Of a DNA stretch of 64,000 bases, positions 44,475 to 56,303 are shown in pieces (position 1 is the stretch's first letter; the number at the start of each line of letters is the position of its first letter). The translations under genes were made by a program, and so were the position numbers. The notes beneath the pieces are model-generated. The model was given only the letters and a program-made list of their open reading frames with translations, was not told the origin of the DNA and searched no databases. The DNA comes from Dicyema japonicum. Its lineage: Eukaryota > Dicyemida > Rhombozoa > Dicyemidae. The DNA is taken from NCBI GenBank assembly GCA_011109175.1, contig RDEW01000013.1, positions 289,476-353,475 of the forward strand, written 5' to 3'.

Positions 44475-47156
44475 ATCCTGATGAAGCTCTGAAACTGATC
44501 TCTCGAACGCGCTCGGACGTGACCATTCATGTGAAGATTCCCAAAGGTGCGAGAACTGCTGTTGCCGAGGCTCTGATCTCCACCATCAAGGATGTTTTGA
44601 AGCCTGACGCCGTTTCTTCGGAATGGGTCAAATTTTTCCTTTTCCCGTCACTCACTCTTGGGATCAGAAGACCAACGGAAGCATCCACTTCTCTCGCAAC
44701 GAATATCAAAAAGAGAGTTAGACTGTTTCTAAATGAACATAAAATGTCACTTACTGCTTTAAAATCAACTCAAATTGCACCCCGGAGTTCAAAGCGTCCG
44801 AAAACGGAGGAACTTCGCTCAATAAAGAAACTAATCAGGGTGAAACTTATGGAAGGCGATATTCGTGGTGCTGTACGGCTATTAGTTTGTGATCCTGGGA
44901 CACTTAAAAACACCCCTGAAACGCTCATGTCTTTACGAGAAAAACACCCCGGATCCCCCGAAGACTTGAGAACTATAAAACCTTTCCACGAGGAACAATT
45001 GCTCGCCTCTAACGAAGATATAATCACCTCCCTGCGTTCATTTCGTCCTAGTAGTGGAGGTGGTATCGATGGCTTGAGACCCGGTCACCTACGTGATCTC
45101 ACAGCTCCAATGATGGGATCTGTCGGAAAGGATCTTTCGAATGTTATTTGCGAACTGATCAACAAAATTCTTTCTGGATGTTTGTCTCCTTTCGGTCGAG
45201 ATATGTTATTTTCTGCTAATCTTGTTGCTCCCCGAAAGCCTGACGGCGGTGTCAGACCGATTGCTATTGGAAACGTGTTCAGGAGACTTGCAGCTAAAGT
45301 CGCTTGCTTTTCTGGGGTTCAAAGATTACTTCCTAGTTTTCAGTCCTATACAGATGGGCGTTGGAGTTCGTGGCGGTGCAGAGGCTTGTGTCCACGCAGT
45401 GAGGAGTTTTTTCACGTCGTCGTCCGAATGCAAAGAGGACGTTGTTGTCTGCAAAGTAGATCTTAAGAACGCATTTAATTCCATAAGGAGAGATCATTTA
45501 TTGGAGTTATGCCAAAAAAATTTACCACATATTTGGGAGATTGTTCGCCTTTCATATTCTAATCCATCATCATTGGTTTTCCACGATGCCATCATTAAAT
45601 CACGAACTGGTGTTCAACAAGGCGACCCACTTGGACCTCTTCTCTTTGCTTTGGGGATCCATGGAGTAGCCGCATGCTTAAAATCACCTTTAAATTTATG
45701 GTATTTGGATGACGGAATCATTGGTGGACATCCAGATACAGTTTTGGAGGACGTGCGTCGTTTGATATCTGAATTCGAAGCGATTGGCCTTTCTGTCAAC
45801 AAGGCCAAATGTGAATTAATCAAGATCAATTTGAGTCCCGATCTGACTACTTTCTACAATGACCAGTTTAAATACACTCTCGAAAATTATGCATCGGTTC
45901 CAGTTGGGGAGTCTCTGTTCCTTGGTTCTCCTATATTCGAAGACCAAATTGTGGACGTGTTTAAAGAAAGGACAATAGAGCTCGGTACTTTTGAGACCCG
46001 TTTGCGGCATGTTGACAACCATATTGCCCTCTTCCTATTGAGAAACTGCTTGTCCATTCCAAGATTAAACTATTTACTAAGGACTGCACCATGTTATAAG
46101 TGTGATTCCCTTTTAATGGAATACTCTGATTGCCTCAAAAGATGTACTGAATTCGTACTTAACGTTTCTCTTGACACCCCTGGATGGATACAGACTCAAT
46201 TACCGATATCATTGGGTGGAATCGGTCTTACTACTCCCTGCCAAATTGCTGGCCCGGCGTATTTTGCCTCAAAACTTTCATGCAAAAACCAAGTGGACTC
46301 AATTCTTTCAAAGCTTCCATCTCGGAAACTGTCCAATGACTTGGTTGAATACATGGACGTGTGGCGGAGTGAAGGGCTTAGCGAGCCGCGTAATCCAGAC
46401 CAACAATCGTCTTGGATGATCCATAGATGGAATGCTCTGGCATCCAACCTAGTCAGCCGGCTCTCTGGACATCGCCTGGATTGTTTCCAAAATTCGAGGG
46501 AGGCGGTTGATGGATCTTGGCTTGGGGTTTACCCATGTCAAGAAGTTGGTGGATTGTTGGATGATGACTCACTTCGTACAGCTGTATGTCTACACCTCGG
46601 ATTGCCTGTTTGCACCAAATCGAAGTGCAAATGTGGCTGTCTATCGGACGAACTGGGTCTCCACCTCCTCTCATGCCGGAGCGGAATTGGCAGATCTTCT
46701 CGACATTCGGCAATGAACGGCATCATTAAGAGGGCATTAGAATCGGCTGGATTCCGTTGCCGGATCGAACCGACTGGTCTATTTGACAACGGAAGACGCC
46801 CTGACGGCATGACCTCCTTTCCTTTTGAGCGAGGGCGAAACCTTGTATGGGATGTGACCTGTGTCTGCTCTTTCGCCCCAAGCAAAAAAAATAATTCACC
46901 GGGCAGACCTTCTTCTCAAGCAGAGGAAGTAAAAAACGCTACATATTCGGATATCAGCGACAGGTACATTTTCGCACCTGTCGCGATTGAAACTTCGGGG
47001 AACTTTGGCCCTAAAACGCTGAAGTTCCTGAACCATTTGGGAAAACTACTAACTGACAAAACTGGTGATCTTCGTGAGACGAGATGGCTCAAGGAGAGGC
47101 TCTCGTCGGCTGTTGTCCGTGGCAATAGCTTGTGCATCTCCCAACAGCTGAATTAA
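44475..47156 (+). mobile_element. R2/NeSL-like retrotransposon, almost intact (one frameshift), N-terminus truncated
   Basis: Open from about 44472 (no ATG seen) through DVTIHVKIPKGARTAVAEAL, GIDGLRPGHLRDL, KPDGGVRPIAIGNVFRRLA to a one-base break near 45345; then the 644-codon frame carries VGVRGGAEACVHAVR, VDLKNAFNSIRRDHLL, TGVQQGDPLGPLLFAL and LWYLDDGIIGGHP. The C-terminal part has CKCGCLSDELGLHLLSC, GRSSRHSAMN, and the endonuclease RRPDGMTSFPFERGRNLVWD. It ends AVVRGNSLCISQQLN at 47156. It lacks the PHD finger seen in the 26650 copy, either by 5' truncation or because it is a different subfamily. The GTTGTGGTGTTGTGTTGTC leader near 44430 resembles the other element's leader. Confidence 0.9.
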
Positions 47157-47720
47157 AATTAACTATTCTTTTTCCAATAAAATTTAAAGCTGTTAGTTTA
47201 TCAGTAAACTGCTCGGAAGACTTTTTCGACAAACTATCGCATCACTGCGTAGTACTTTTAGCCGCGTAGAGATTCGCGCTTTCCGAGACGAGACTCGAAA
47301 AACTCAACACGATTAAGATAGCCGAAGGGACACCAGATGTAAAGAACTTACTATTGAAATATATTATGGTCTTAGACCACCTGTTCCAATCTAGCTATCA
47401 CTCGTTAAGGTATTTTCTCTTAAATTAGTACTTATTTCTTTTTGAATGAGCCCCATTTCGGTTTAGTGTTTGAAAATTGTTGACCTCCATTTGTTAATAA
47501 AACTAGGGTAACTGAAGTAATTGTTAGAAAGGTTTAGTTGGACACATATAGCGTATATCTGACTTCTCGTTCCCTTTATTCTCAACACCTGTTCCCAAAT
47601 TCCCGTTATTTGAAGGAGATAATTTGGTATAATCAAGGATTGGAAATGAATTATTTTCAAATTGAAGTCACTTTGTTAGTCTTTCTACTCTCTCCCTAAT
47701 ACAATTCACGATAAATCGTG
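47157..47720. other. AT-rich stretch, nothing recognised
   Basis: Includes the 3' flank of the R2/NeSL-like element. No gene, repeat or RNA motif recognised. Confidence 0.3.
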
Positions 47721-47725
47721 TGACT

Positions 47726-48149
47726 CTAAATAAAAAACTCAGAAAATGCAGACCACCTAGATGTCCTCCAAAAAATCGCCTTCTCAAGGAGAGCGTGGAG
47801 AAATCTAGCATGGAAGATTGTCCACGGTGTTGCTGAAGTGATGAGGAGATAGCTTTCTTTTAGTCGCGTTTTGCAAAATAATAATAATTTGTTGGTCTTT
47901 GATCTCCCTAACGTTTTTATACTAAAAGTATTACAAAGAACAAAGCGTTTTAATCCTAACCATCTCATTAGAGTAACTTATATGTATGACACCATACATA
48001 TAATAATTAGTAATCGGGGGACGTAAATACCCTAGATCCACCAGACAGTGGAAGTCTTCTTCAAATAAATTGAGAATAGTATTAGTATAAAGTGCAGATA
48101 ACTCTCTATGTAATGAAGAGATGGATCCTTTTGAATACCAGTTTGCCAT
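47726..48149 (-). CDS. Unidentified open stretches, possible host gene
   Basis: Two overlapping minus-strand frames: one with a good start (MANWYSKGSISSLHRELSAL, from 48149) and one that follows in another frame (to 47726). A tiny intron could link them but no homology guides the joint. Function unknown. Confidence 0.25.
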
Positions 48150-48159
48150 TGAGAGTTTC

Positions 48160-50780
48160 TTACTAAGGTGGATCCATTGACTCTACTAAAAAAGATAAAC
48201 CTTCAATCAAGTGCCTAAGATATGGCACAATGATCTATGTTCCCTGAGCGATCTTTTCGACCGCATAGGTTTTTCGTCCTTCAGTAAATTCTTATAAATA
48301 TAACAAATAATTTATAATTCATAAAACAACGAATCAAGAATTATGAAAATCTGCCGAATTCTGTTCACAAAAATAAGCGTTTCTCATAAAATATTCAAAC
48401 AAATCGCAGTCAATTGGTAATCTTAATTAGAAAATAAAAATACATGGATTTTGGAAACAGAATATACTCAGATTATTTTTATGTAAATGACGGTTCAGCT
48501 CATAGTTTAGCCGCAAATTCATAATGTCCATAGGACTATGTAAATAATTTGGAATCAAGTCGTGTATTTGCCCTTGGAATTATAAATAAAAAGCACATAG
48601 AGTATGAGGAAAAGTAATTTCTGTCCATTCACTATTCTTTGGTTCAGTTACAGCCTAGAAGAATGATTATAAAAAGTCAAATATGAAAAGATCTCTTACC
48701 AACTTTGGTTTCATATTTCACAATATGTAATTATTTGTGTAATCGATACTCGCTATTTATTTTTGTTTTAAATAATTATTTATTTTTAGTTAATTTATTA
48801 AATTTTAATTTAGTTAACAAAAAGCCGAGTATTCCGTCAGTTTCCTCTATTCGGCAGGCACGATTCAGAGACCCTCGAGAATGGAGATATTTTTCACGCC
48901 ATCGTCCGAGGTAATGTCGACTTTTTCGTGGCAGATGGAACATGATTTGTTATGTCTGTGTTTGAATAAAATATCCATAAAAGTTTGCATTTAATAACTA
49001 AATTTAAAGATAATTTAAAGTATAATTATTGAGACTATAATAAATGGTAAATAATATAAATCATTTCCCCACAAAAATTCAGATGCCTCCCGTTTCGAAT
49101 CTCGCTGCTATCCATTCCGTCTTAAAGTTTCACGAACTCAAAATCCTTCCTGGCTAAACGAGTAAGTGATACATCGCTATGCTAAGATGTCTTGACCTTT
49201 TGCTACGATTAGTTGGCAACTGTTTTTCACTCTAATGTCCTGCACGTCAGGATTTATAAGATTATGCGTCTCGTGAAAGTGTTATTATTATGGCCCACAT
49301 CATTAAGTTAAGAGAGATAATGTTCTCAGCTAGCGAAGTAATCCCAGACTGACAAGGGGAGGCTGATATCCGACGAAAATCCTGTAGTGCTTCGCTTATT
49401 AATCTTCAAAATTTGCATGATATCGGAGAACTATTGTATAGAGACAAATCTAGAAAGTTTGCCATCCATAAGAATTTTTATCGTTGTTCTAATAGAAGAT
49501 CTGCAAGAGCAAAGAAATTATGCAGATGACTCCTTGACGGGTTTCTAAAGACAGTGAATAAACATAACTAGACAAATGGTTTATAATATTATTTTAATAA
49601 CATCCAATGAATATAATAGACTTGATGTTATGTCCTGAATGAGTCAATGGACAATATATTCGCCGACTAGTAATGTTTACATTGCTCACTCAGCTTAGGC
49701 AGAACTCATACTTTATTTAATAAGTAAGGAACAGTCTAATTAGTCATATATACTTTTCGTAATGCTTTGTTAAGTTTCGCAATATTTAACAGTCTAAACC
49801 GGTTAGCAATAACTTTCGGCCATACGTTAAACGGTTAAATCGATTTTGCGCCTCGTTCTCAGCCTAACCTCACAATTATTAATATTTATCTCTAGGCGAT
49901 TATTTGATAAATATTCTTCATAAGGCATCTCAAACGGTTAAATCTTAATGACGGATTCCATAATTTTCTACCATGCGAACCAAAAATAATTATAAAAATA
50001 CTTTATCTCCTACTTTAAAGCCATATTTTGACTGATAAACATACATTTTTTATTTATCCTTTTGAAATAAGATGAGTTAAGGTCTGATGGACAGAATGTT
50101 ATGTCAAAGGTATTCGTAATTTCTAACATAGTTTTAAGGAAAATGTACACATTTGAATTATCTTCCAAGTCCATCTTTTCCGCTGATTGAAAAGAAACAT
50201 CAATCAAGCTCTCACTATATTTTAAACAACTTTATATTTGTTGAAATTACTGTATTTATCCATGAAACGCCTCGAATTTTATTGAATGGCGTTTCATTGG
50301 TTGAAGCGTTGTTGTATTGTACGTAAAAGTTATTTTATTTAAGAATTGCTTCCAATTCTTAGTAGCATTTTCTGTGATTGATTTAGATAGATTTCTCGTC
50401 AAAAATTTATTAAATCTTTCTATAAGTCACTAACACAATAGATGAATACTTGTGACTGTGGATGTTTGGCCTTCCTAAAATATGTGTATTTTATTCTCTA
50501 AACAAAAATTCCATTTTTTTCAAATTGGATATTTACTGTAAATATCAATTATTGTTAAATACATTTGTAGTTTTATCCTTGTCCAATAATGAAATCAAAA
50601 AATACGGTAAAATTAAATATTCTTTATCCGTTAAATGCGACAGCTGTCAAATGACAGGTGATGGTAACCGTTACAGCATGATAACCAGTCATACGAACTA
50701 TAATTTCATACGCGAAGCATTAAGGCATATCATCGTCCCTGATGACATTCGAAACTGAACATTTGTACATTCGATGACTC
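48160..50780. other. AT-rich intergenic region
   Basis: No convincing gene. Near 49264-49292 the sequence TCTCGTGAAAGTGTTATTATTA matches the 3' tail of LINE-I and is probably an extremely truncated insertion. Short ORFs here look random. Confidence 0.35.
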
Positions 50781-50789
50781 CTGAGTGTG

Positions 50790-51180
50790 CCATTTTATTC
50801 ACATAAGAATATTCGATAAGTGTGACTGTATACCATTAAGCCACGAGATGATTAGCTCTCGTTGGAGACTTTTTGGACACGTCCTGAGGTTGGACCCGAT
50901 ATCCCCTCCGAACATCGCAATGGAAGATTACTACTCCTCCAATGTAAAACGCTTTCGTGGAAGACCAAGAACTACCCTCCCGGTCGTTCTACAAAACAAT
51001 CTGAAAGGCGTGAAGAAAACATTGGCATCTAGTGACGATCTGGAGTCACTGAGGGACCTAGCGAAGAACAAAAGAGCTTGGAGCAACCTAACTAATTCTC
51101 TTATATTTTTTGCTGCACATGCTATAAATATTATGGCTCTCGTGAAAGTGCTAATAATAATATATTCGACGTGAAACGAT
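50790..51180 (+). pseudogene. LINE-I 3' fragment
   Basis: Encodes the C-terminal end of the family in one frame: SSRWRLFGHVLRLDPIS, NIAMEDYYSS, FRGRPRTTLPVVL and SLRDLAKNKRAWSNL (50860-51100), ending in the LINE-I tail CTCGTGAAAGTGCTAATAATA. The rest is missing, as expected from 5' truncation. Confidence 0.75.
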
Positions 51181-51439
51181 AAATGAAAGACATCATTTCA
51201 AAAATATCAATTAGACTAAAAGTCCAACCACCCCAAAGTAGCATATATATTATATTAACTATCATACTAAATGTATGCAAGACACAACAAATAATTCTTG
51301 TTCAAGTTGGCAGGATTTAAAGCATTTCCTATAACCAAACTAAGCGATTACCAAATTATTTCCAAGAGTTATTAAACTAACGAAATTGCAATTACATAAT
51401 AATCAATAAATTAACTTGATTACATAATAATTGCTTGCC

Positions 51440-51600
51440 AGAAAGAAAAGGGATCAACGAGAAGGGTTATGGCTAAGACAAAAGATTGGAGTAGCCATAC
51501 TCCGAGGGAACTCGTTCGCAATCCACGCAGCAGGCTTCCTCAACTGACATTTGTTTAATTGTTAAAAAAAATTTTTGTTAAAAAAAATTAACTTAAAATA
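51440..51600 (+). pseudogene. R2/NeSL-like 3' stub
   Basis: Reads LWLRQKIGVAILRGNSFAIH then AAGFLN-stop, equivalent to RWLKERLSSAVVRGNSLCIS at the end of the 44475 element. The 3' UTR is ACATTTGTTTAATTGTTAAAAAAA. The shorter insertion at 56104 is a near-identical piece of the same end. Confidence 0.7.
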
Positions 51601-52435
51601 TAAATAAATCATAATTATTTCATAATAAAATATTTGAATTCCTCTTTGAACTATGAGATAATAGAGAGGTAGCAAACCCTGTTCAGATTAAACTCAATTG
51701 ATGACTCTTCCAAAAGGATATTCTCAATAAGAGAATGAGTGTTAAATTCAAGAATTATTCTAGATTCACTACAATGGCATACCCATTGAAAATAAAAGAG
51801 TCTAAAAGTAGGACCACGTTAGTTATCCTGTTCAAAAGGGTTTCCTTGTGGACATCATTTTTTAGAATCTCCAATAAACCTCCAAAAAACGTCTCCATGG
51901 CATCGTATAGAAATAGCTACGTTACTGAATATTAAAATAATACCGAATTTTCGTTAATATCAGAGACTAAGGCGAAAAGGAGGTCATTTGAAGGCTTAAA
52001 GACCACAAAGTAATCGTCCTGGATCATTATTTCGGCTGAAATAAGAAAAAAATTAAATACGTCCAGCCAACTCATAATTATTTACAATATCCCTTTCAAA
52101 CCTCCGCTGTTCTTTCTCTGTTGGAAATATAGGAGAATAATACTGAAATTATCTATGGTATTTACTTTACACATGACTCTTTCATTTGAAGTCGAATCCA
52201 AAATCAAGAGTGCTTTAACAACATTTATTGTCGGCTCCTAAAAAAATAACAACATCACAACAACCATTACACGCAAATATAATTTAAAATATTATTTTAT
52301 ATATTAAATGTTTTGAAATTTAGTATTTTATAGTGATTCAGAGCCCTACTTCACCCAAAATTTCTTTGGCGTTTTTTCTCTTGCGGTTGTCATGGGTTGT
52401 TACATACGACTTACATACTGCCCATAACCAAATCT
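51601..52435. other. AT-rich intergenic stretch
   Basis: No gene, element or RNA motif recognised; short ORFs such as 51735-51935 have no support. Confidence 0.3.
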
Positions 52436-52439
52436 TCAT

Positions 52440-54060
52440 GAGAATTCCACAAAAACATAATTAAATGCATACTCAGAGAACTAAGGTTAACTTCTCATAG
52501 GCAGTAAGGTCCACTTTCAAATATTTTATCTTAAAACGTTGGAAAACCGTGCTCAGAAAAGCACGATCTAGATGGAAGTTCTAATTATAAACGAAACTAA
52601 ATTGAAGCACATGGATTGGATTTAGCATCTGAAATTGATGACGAATACGAAAGAAAAACGAGAAGAATCGGTGATTTATTACATTGCTTGTGGAAACTCG
52701 CATTGTAATTGGGGCTTTTTACGGAGAAGAGACATACGGTATCTCATGAAAGTGCCCCGATATAGACGACCCCAAATCTTGGCTTTCCTCTTTAGTTAAT
52801 GGCTCTTACCTTGTTTAGTTAGTTGGGGTTTTGCGAATAAATCATGTTATTTGTGGGATTTTATCCCAATGAGTATTTTCAAGAACGCAGGCCCAATTTT
52901 ATTGAGTGCCTAAAAATATTATATAATTCTTCTTGGAGTTTTGGTAATGTTCCAGCTTATTGGAAACGAACAATTGTACGCATGGTTGTGAAAAAAGGAA
53001 AGCCAAGGTCAAAAGCAGATAGTTATAGGCCAATTAGCCTAGTCTGCTCAATATCGAAAGTTATGGAAAAAATTGTTTTCAATCATCTATCAAGGCATGT
53101 TGAGGATAATAATTTTCTCTCTGATAATCAACTGGGATTTCGGCATAAAAAAGGGACTGGAGATTGCTTTAAAGAGCTAAGATCTGCAATCGAAATTTCA
53201 CGAAATAAAAAGGAATTTCTTACAATAGCATGTTTGGATATAACAAAAGCGTTTGACAGTGTTTGGCACTTTGGACTTGTTGATACGTTGTCAAAAGCAG
53301 AAATTGGGAAAACTGCGTTATTATGGATAGAAAACTTTCTTTCAAAAAGAAAGTCATATATACGTGTTGGAAATTTAATTTCAAAGAAAATTGAATTGCG
53401 AAGAGGAGTTCCACAGGGTTCAATTCTCAGCCCGCTACTCTTCAATTGCGTAATGAGAGATTTGCCGAAAACAGAGAGCGTAAATAGTCAAATGATTATT
53501 TATGCTGATGACATTCTTGTGCTTGATTCAAGCATGAATAAACAAATTTCATGGAAAAGGGTGGAATCCCATATTACTAAGATTGGAAAGTGGTGCCAAA
53601 ACAATGGGTTGACTCTATCGAGGGAAAAAACAACAGTCACTTGGATTGCAAGTAAAAGAAAAAATATTAATCAATGTGTGAATACTGGGGATATAAAAAT
53701 CTCTGAAACATTGAAGTATCTCGGATTGTTGATAGACCGAAGATGATCTTTCAAGGAACATATTAAAACACGAAAAAGAAAGCTACAGGAATGTTGAAAT
53801 CTTTAATTCGATTTCATTTGGAGCCTGAAACTTTTCTTTTTGTGTATTCGGCGTGTGTTGAACCATTCTTGATATATGGTTATCAAGGATGGTTTAGAAC
53901 AAAAGAAAGTGATGTCTTTGTCAAAAAATTGGAAAAGTCCAAAAGATTTGCGATTAAATTGGCATATGGACTGGACTTAAAATCCAATATCGAAGAGGAT
54001 TACGACCTGAAAGTCAGAAAGATAGAAAATTATTACATCACTTATGAAAATGTGATGTAA
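52440..54060 (+). pseudogene. LINE-III (Jockey/CR1-like) element with long intact RT core
   Basis: A degraded endonuclease lies at 52560-52760 (VLIINETKLK, IVIGAFYGEETY). The RT is open for 300 codons (52844-53746): YRPISLVCSISKVMEKIV, NQLGFRHKKGTGDCFKEL, LDITKAFDSVWHFGLVD, RRGVPQGSILSPLLFNC and MIIYADDILVLD with intact YADD, then LKYLGLLIDRR. A frame break near 53746 leads to the C-terminal end (FLIYGYQGWF, 53791-54060). The RT core is in better shape than the endonuclease. Confidence 0.8.
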
Positions 54061-54219
54061 TTTTTGGGGTCCAAACGAAGTAGAGACATGTGAGTGTGGT
54101 GTCTCATAAAATGACCCGGTAAGTGGAACATTTTTCCTGATATTCTAGTACCATTATATCAATATTTCTTGAACAATTATATCTGAAATCAAGAAAATGG
54201 ATTAATTCCAAAATAAATC

Positions 54220-54420
54220 AGAACAAAAAGGTGAGGTTTGGAACGTCAGTCTTTTGTGAATTGACTTCCTTTTGAGTGAGTTTCTTTTCCTTTAACAAAT
54301 CGAGTAGTATCTGAATCAATGGCCTGGTTTATGGACTTTGTGGTTGTTCGAGACACGAACCTCCTATCAGCCAATAATAAAAAATCAGTTAAGGAATTCA
54401 CAACCACGTCAATTAAGAAA
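54220..54420. repeat. Dispersed repeat, copy 2 (matches 1880-2110)
   Basis: Same sequence as at 1880-2110 with small differences, including GTTGTTCGAGACACGAACC and AAGGAATTCACAACCACGTC. No retrotransposon ORF1 next to it here. Confidence 0.55.
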
Positions 54421-54559
54421 GATTGAGGGAATCGTTTCCTAATACAACACTGCAATACATGCATAGAGCTTTATCGTAATCATTGCTATTTGTAGAAGCA
54501 CATTTGGTAAATCCAAATTATGTATTTAACCCCAATACCACCAGGAAAGATAGGTCAAA

Positions 54560-54665
54560 ACTAACTAATTAGGTGATCCCAGCCTCCAACAACATCCGAA
54601 CTCTCTTCATTTGGTCTTCTGATGATCCAACCGCGTCTTCTCTTCATTCTGCAAAGGAATTCAAG
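54560..54665 (-). pseudogene. LINE-II 3' terminal stub
   Basis: Minus strand ends in MLLEAGIT-stop (plus strand GGTGATCCCAGCCTCC at 54571), the C-terminus of LINE-II. It lies tail to head against the plus-strand fragment that follows. Confidence 0.5.
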
Positions 54666-54699
54666 CGGCGTGCACTTTTTTTATTTCTGACCGAAATTC

Positions 54700-55200
54700 C
54701 TCTGCATGGGCCACTTTTTTCAGTTCCTTGCAGAAACGCAAGAAACCCTGACCATTTTTCAATTTGGATCCTCTTCTCACATTCACTCATTAGGTAGTTA
54801 TTGCGAGGATTCAAAAGAAAATTGGAATTTTCATGGCTTTACGAACTCCCAGTATCTTCCCGCCCATCGTGAGAGCTTCTATACATACAATTTGTTCTAT
54901 CAAGTACGCCTGTGCTGCATGGATTGCTCCGTTATCATTATCATTACAGAGCGAACTGGAAGTTTTACAAAACTGATGTCCCAGAATATTATCGAGATAG
55001 TCGAAAAGGACGCCCACATCATTGGTAAAAACGAAAATTAAACGTCCCCTAATCATGGAATACCTCACGAGGAACTCCACCGGGACTTCCTCAAGATAGC
55101 AAAGTCCCCTGAACATCCCCTCGGGTCGGACATCAAACTATATATATGGACACCTTCCCGAGATACGAGAAGAAATCTTCCCCGTTGTGGAGATTAATCC
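54700..55200 (+). pseudogene. Jockey/CR1-like RT 3' fragment
   Basis: Shares its content with 63360-63797: IKYACAAWIAPLSLS, SELEVLQN, KLNVPLIMEYL and SPLNIPSGRTS, spread over three frames. RT core absent. Confidence 0.6.
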
Positions 55201-55316
55201 AGGACTCCAAAACTAATCGCAGGAAAAGGACTGATAAACGGAATCACTAAATTAGACGATAATTCTTGTCCTTTTTTTCGTGATTATTATTAAAAGCACT
55301 TCCGAGAAAACATAAA

Positions 55317-55560
55317 TTAGCTAAGTTTCTTTTGTGTCATATTCCTAATCATCTTCTCCGTTAACCTCGACCATGATCTGTTGCGCGCTAGTTCCGCCGA
55401 AGTTAGTCTCATACCAACCGCCGATAGGTCTTCGTTCAAAATAGTCGGAATTGTCGTTCTTGGCCTTCCGCGGAATACGGCTTCTGTGCGTGCGAAGTAG
55501 TTGTCCATTGCGACATTTGTGGCCAAAGAGACTCCATCTTGATTTGAAAATATCAAAATA
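55317..55560 (-). pseudogene. LINE-I 3' fragment
   Basis: On the minus strand: NVAMDNYFARTEAVFRGRPR, TTIPTILNEDLSAVGMRLTS, ELARNRSWSRLTEKM, then the family tail TTCTCGGAAGTGCTTTTAATAATAA. Close to the 39200 sequence. Confidence 0.75.
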
Positions 55561-55759
55561 TTTTCGTGATTCGGAAAATTAATAAATTAAAAAAATTAAA
55601 TTCAGAGCCAGTCTAATGGATAATCCGACTCCCAGCGAAAAAGTTAGTTGACCCCTTGATCTGAGAGGTAATTTTCTAAATGATACTGCATTATGAGACG
55701 CGTGAAATATGGCGTGAAAAATCTCGTAACACAAATTATTTAAAATAATATTTCTAATA

Positions 55760-56303
55760 TTAGATTTCTCATGCTCCAAATAGCTCTGCACGTTCTTCGA
55801 ATTGCTCTAATTCCAATAAACTCTTCATAGGATTTCTGGTAAGTTGATTTAGTGAATTCTGAAAGATGTACTATTCACAAACAGATTGGCATGGCCGGGA
55901 TACATAATCAATAATTCCTGATGTAAATATTGGAAATGATTGATTATTTAATAATGAGTTCACATCAAACCCAAATTAGGCAATTAAAGATCTAGATTTT
56001 GCATATATTTTGTTAATTTTGATAAAGTAAATATAAACCTAATATTTAATTTAATTATTAATTTAAAATAAAATAAATAAAATATAACCAAGTTTAACAT
56101 TCCGAGGGAACTCGTTCGCAATCCACGCCGCAGGCTTCCTCAACTGACATTTGTTTAATTGTTAGAAAAATTTTTTGTATAAAAAAAAACATTCCAATTA
56201 TTTTCCCTTTATGGCGAACTCTGACTTGCATGAAAACCAAATAAAAGTAATGAGTCGCATTATTTGTGTATTATTTGAGTAAAGTCAGCACAATTTACTG
56301 TTT
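55760..56303. repeat. Left long direct repeat flanking the R4-like element (contains an 84-bp insertion)
   Basis: 452 bp, apart from an 84-bp insertion plus 8-bp duplication, recur at 61667-62119 in the same orientation. By eye there are only about five differences, so roughly 99% identity. Starts TTAGATTTCTCATGC and ends AATTTACTGTTT. Confidence 0.9.
56104..56187 (+). mobile_element. 84-bp R2/NeSL-like 3' stub with 8-bp target duplication
   Basis: Starts GAGGGAACTCGTTCGC and ends in an A-rich tail. AACATTCC flanks it on both sides (56096-56103 and 56188-56195). The right direct repeat at 61997-62019 has a single AACATTCC and no insert, so it is an empty site. The insert equals the last bases of the 51440-51600 stub. 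Extreme 5' truncation plus a short duplication is the signature of target-primed reverse transcription. Confidence 0.9.

Noticed and set aside
56104-56187. Remnant of a DNA transposon (short insert with duplication)
   Set aside because: No inverted ends; the insert equals the last codons and 3' UTR of an R2/NeSL-like element and ends in an A-rich tail.
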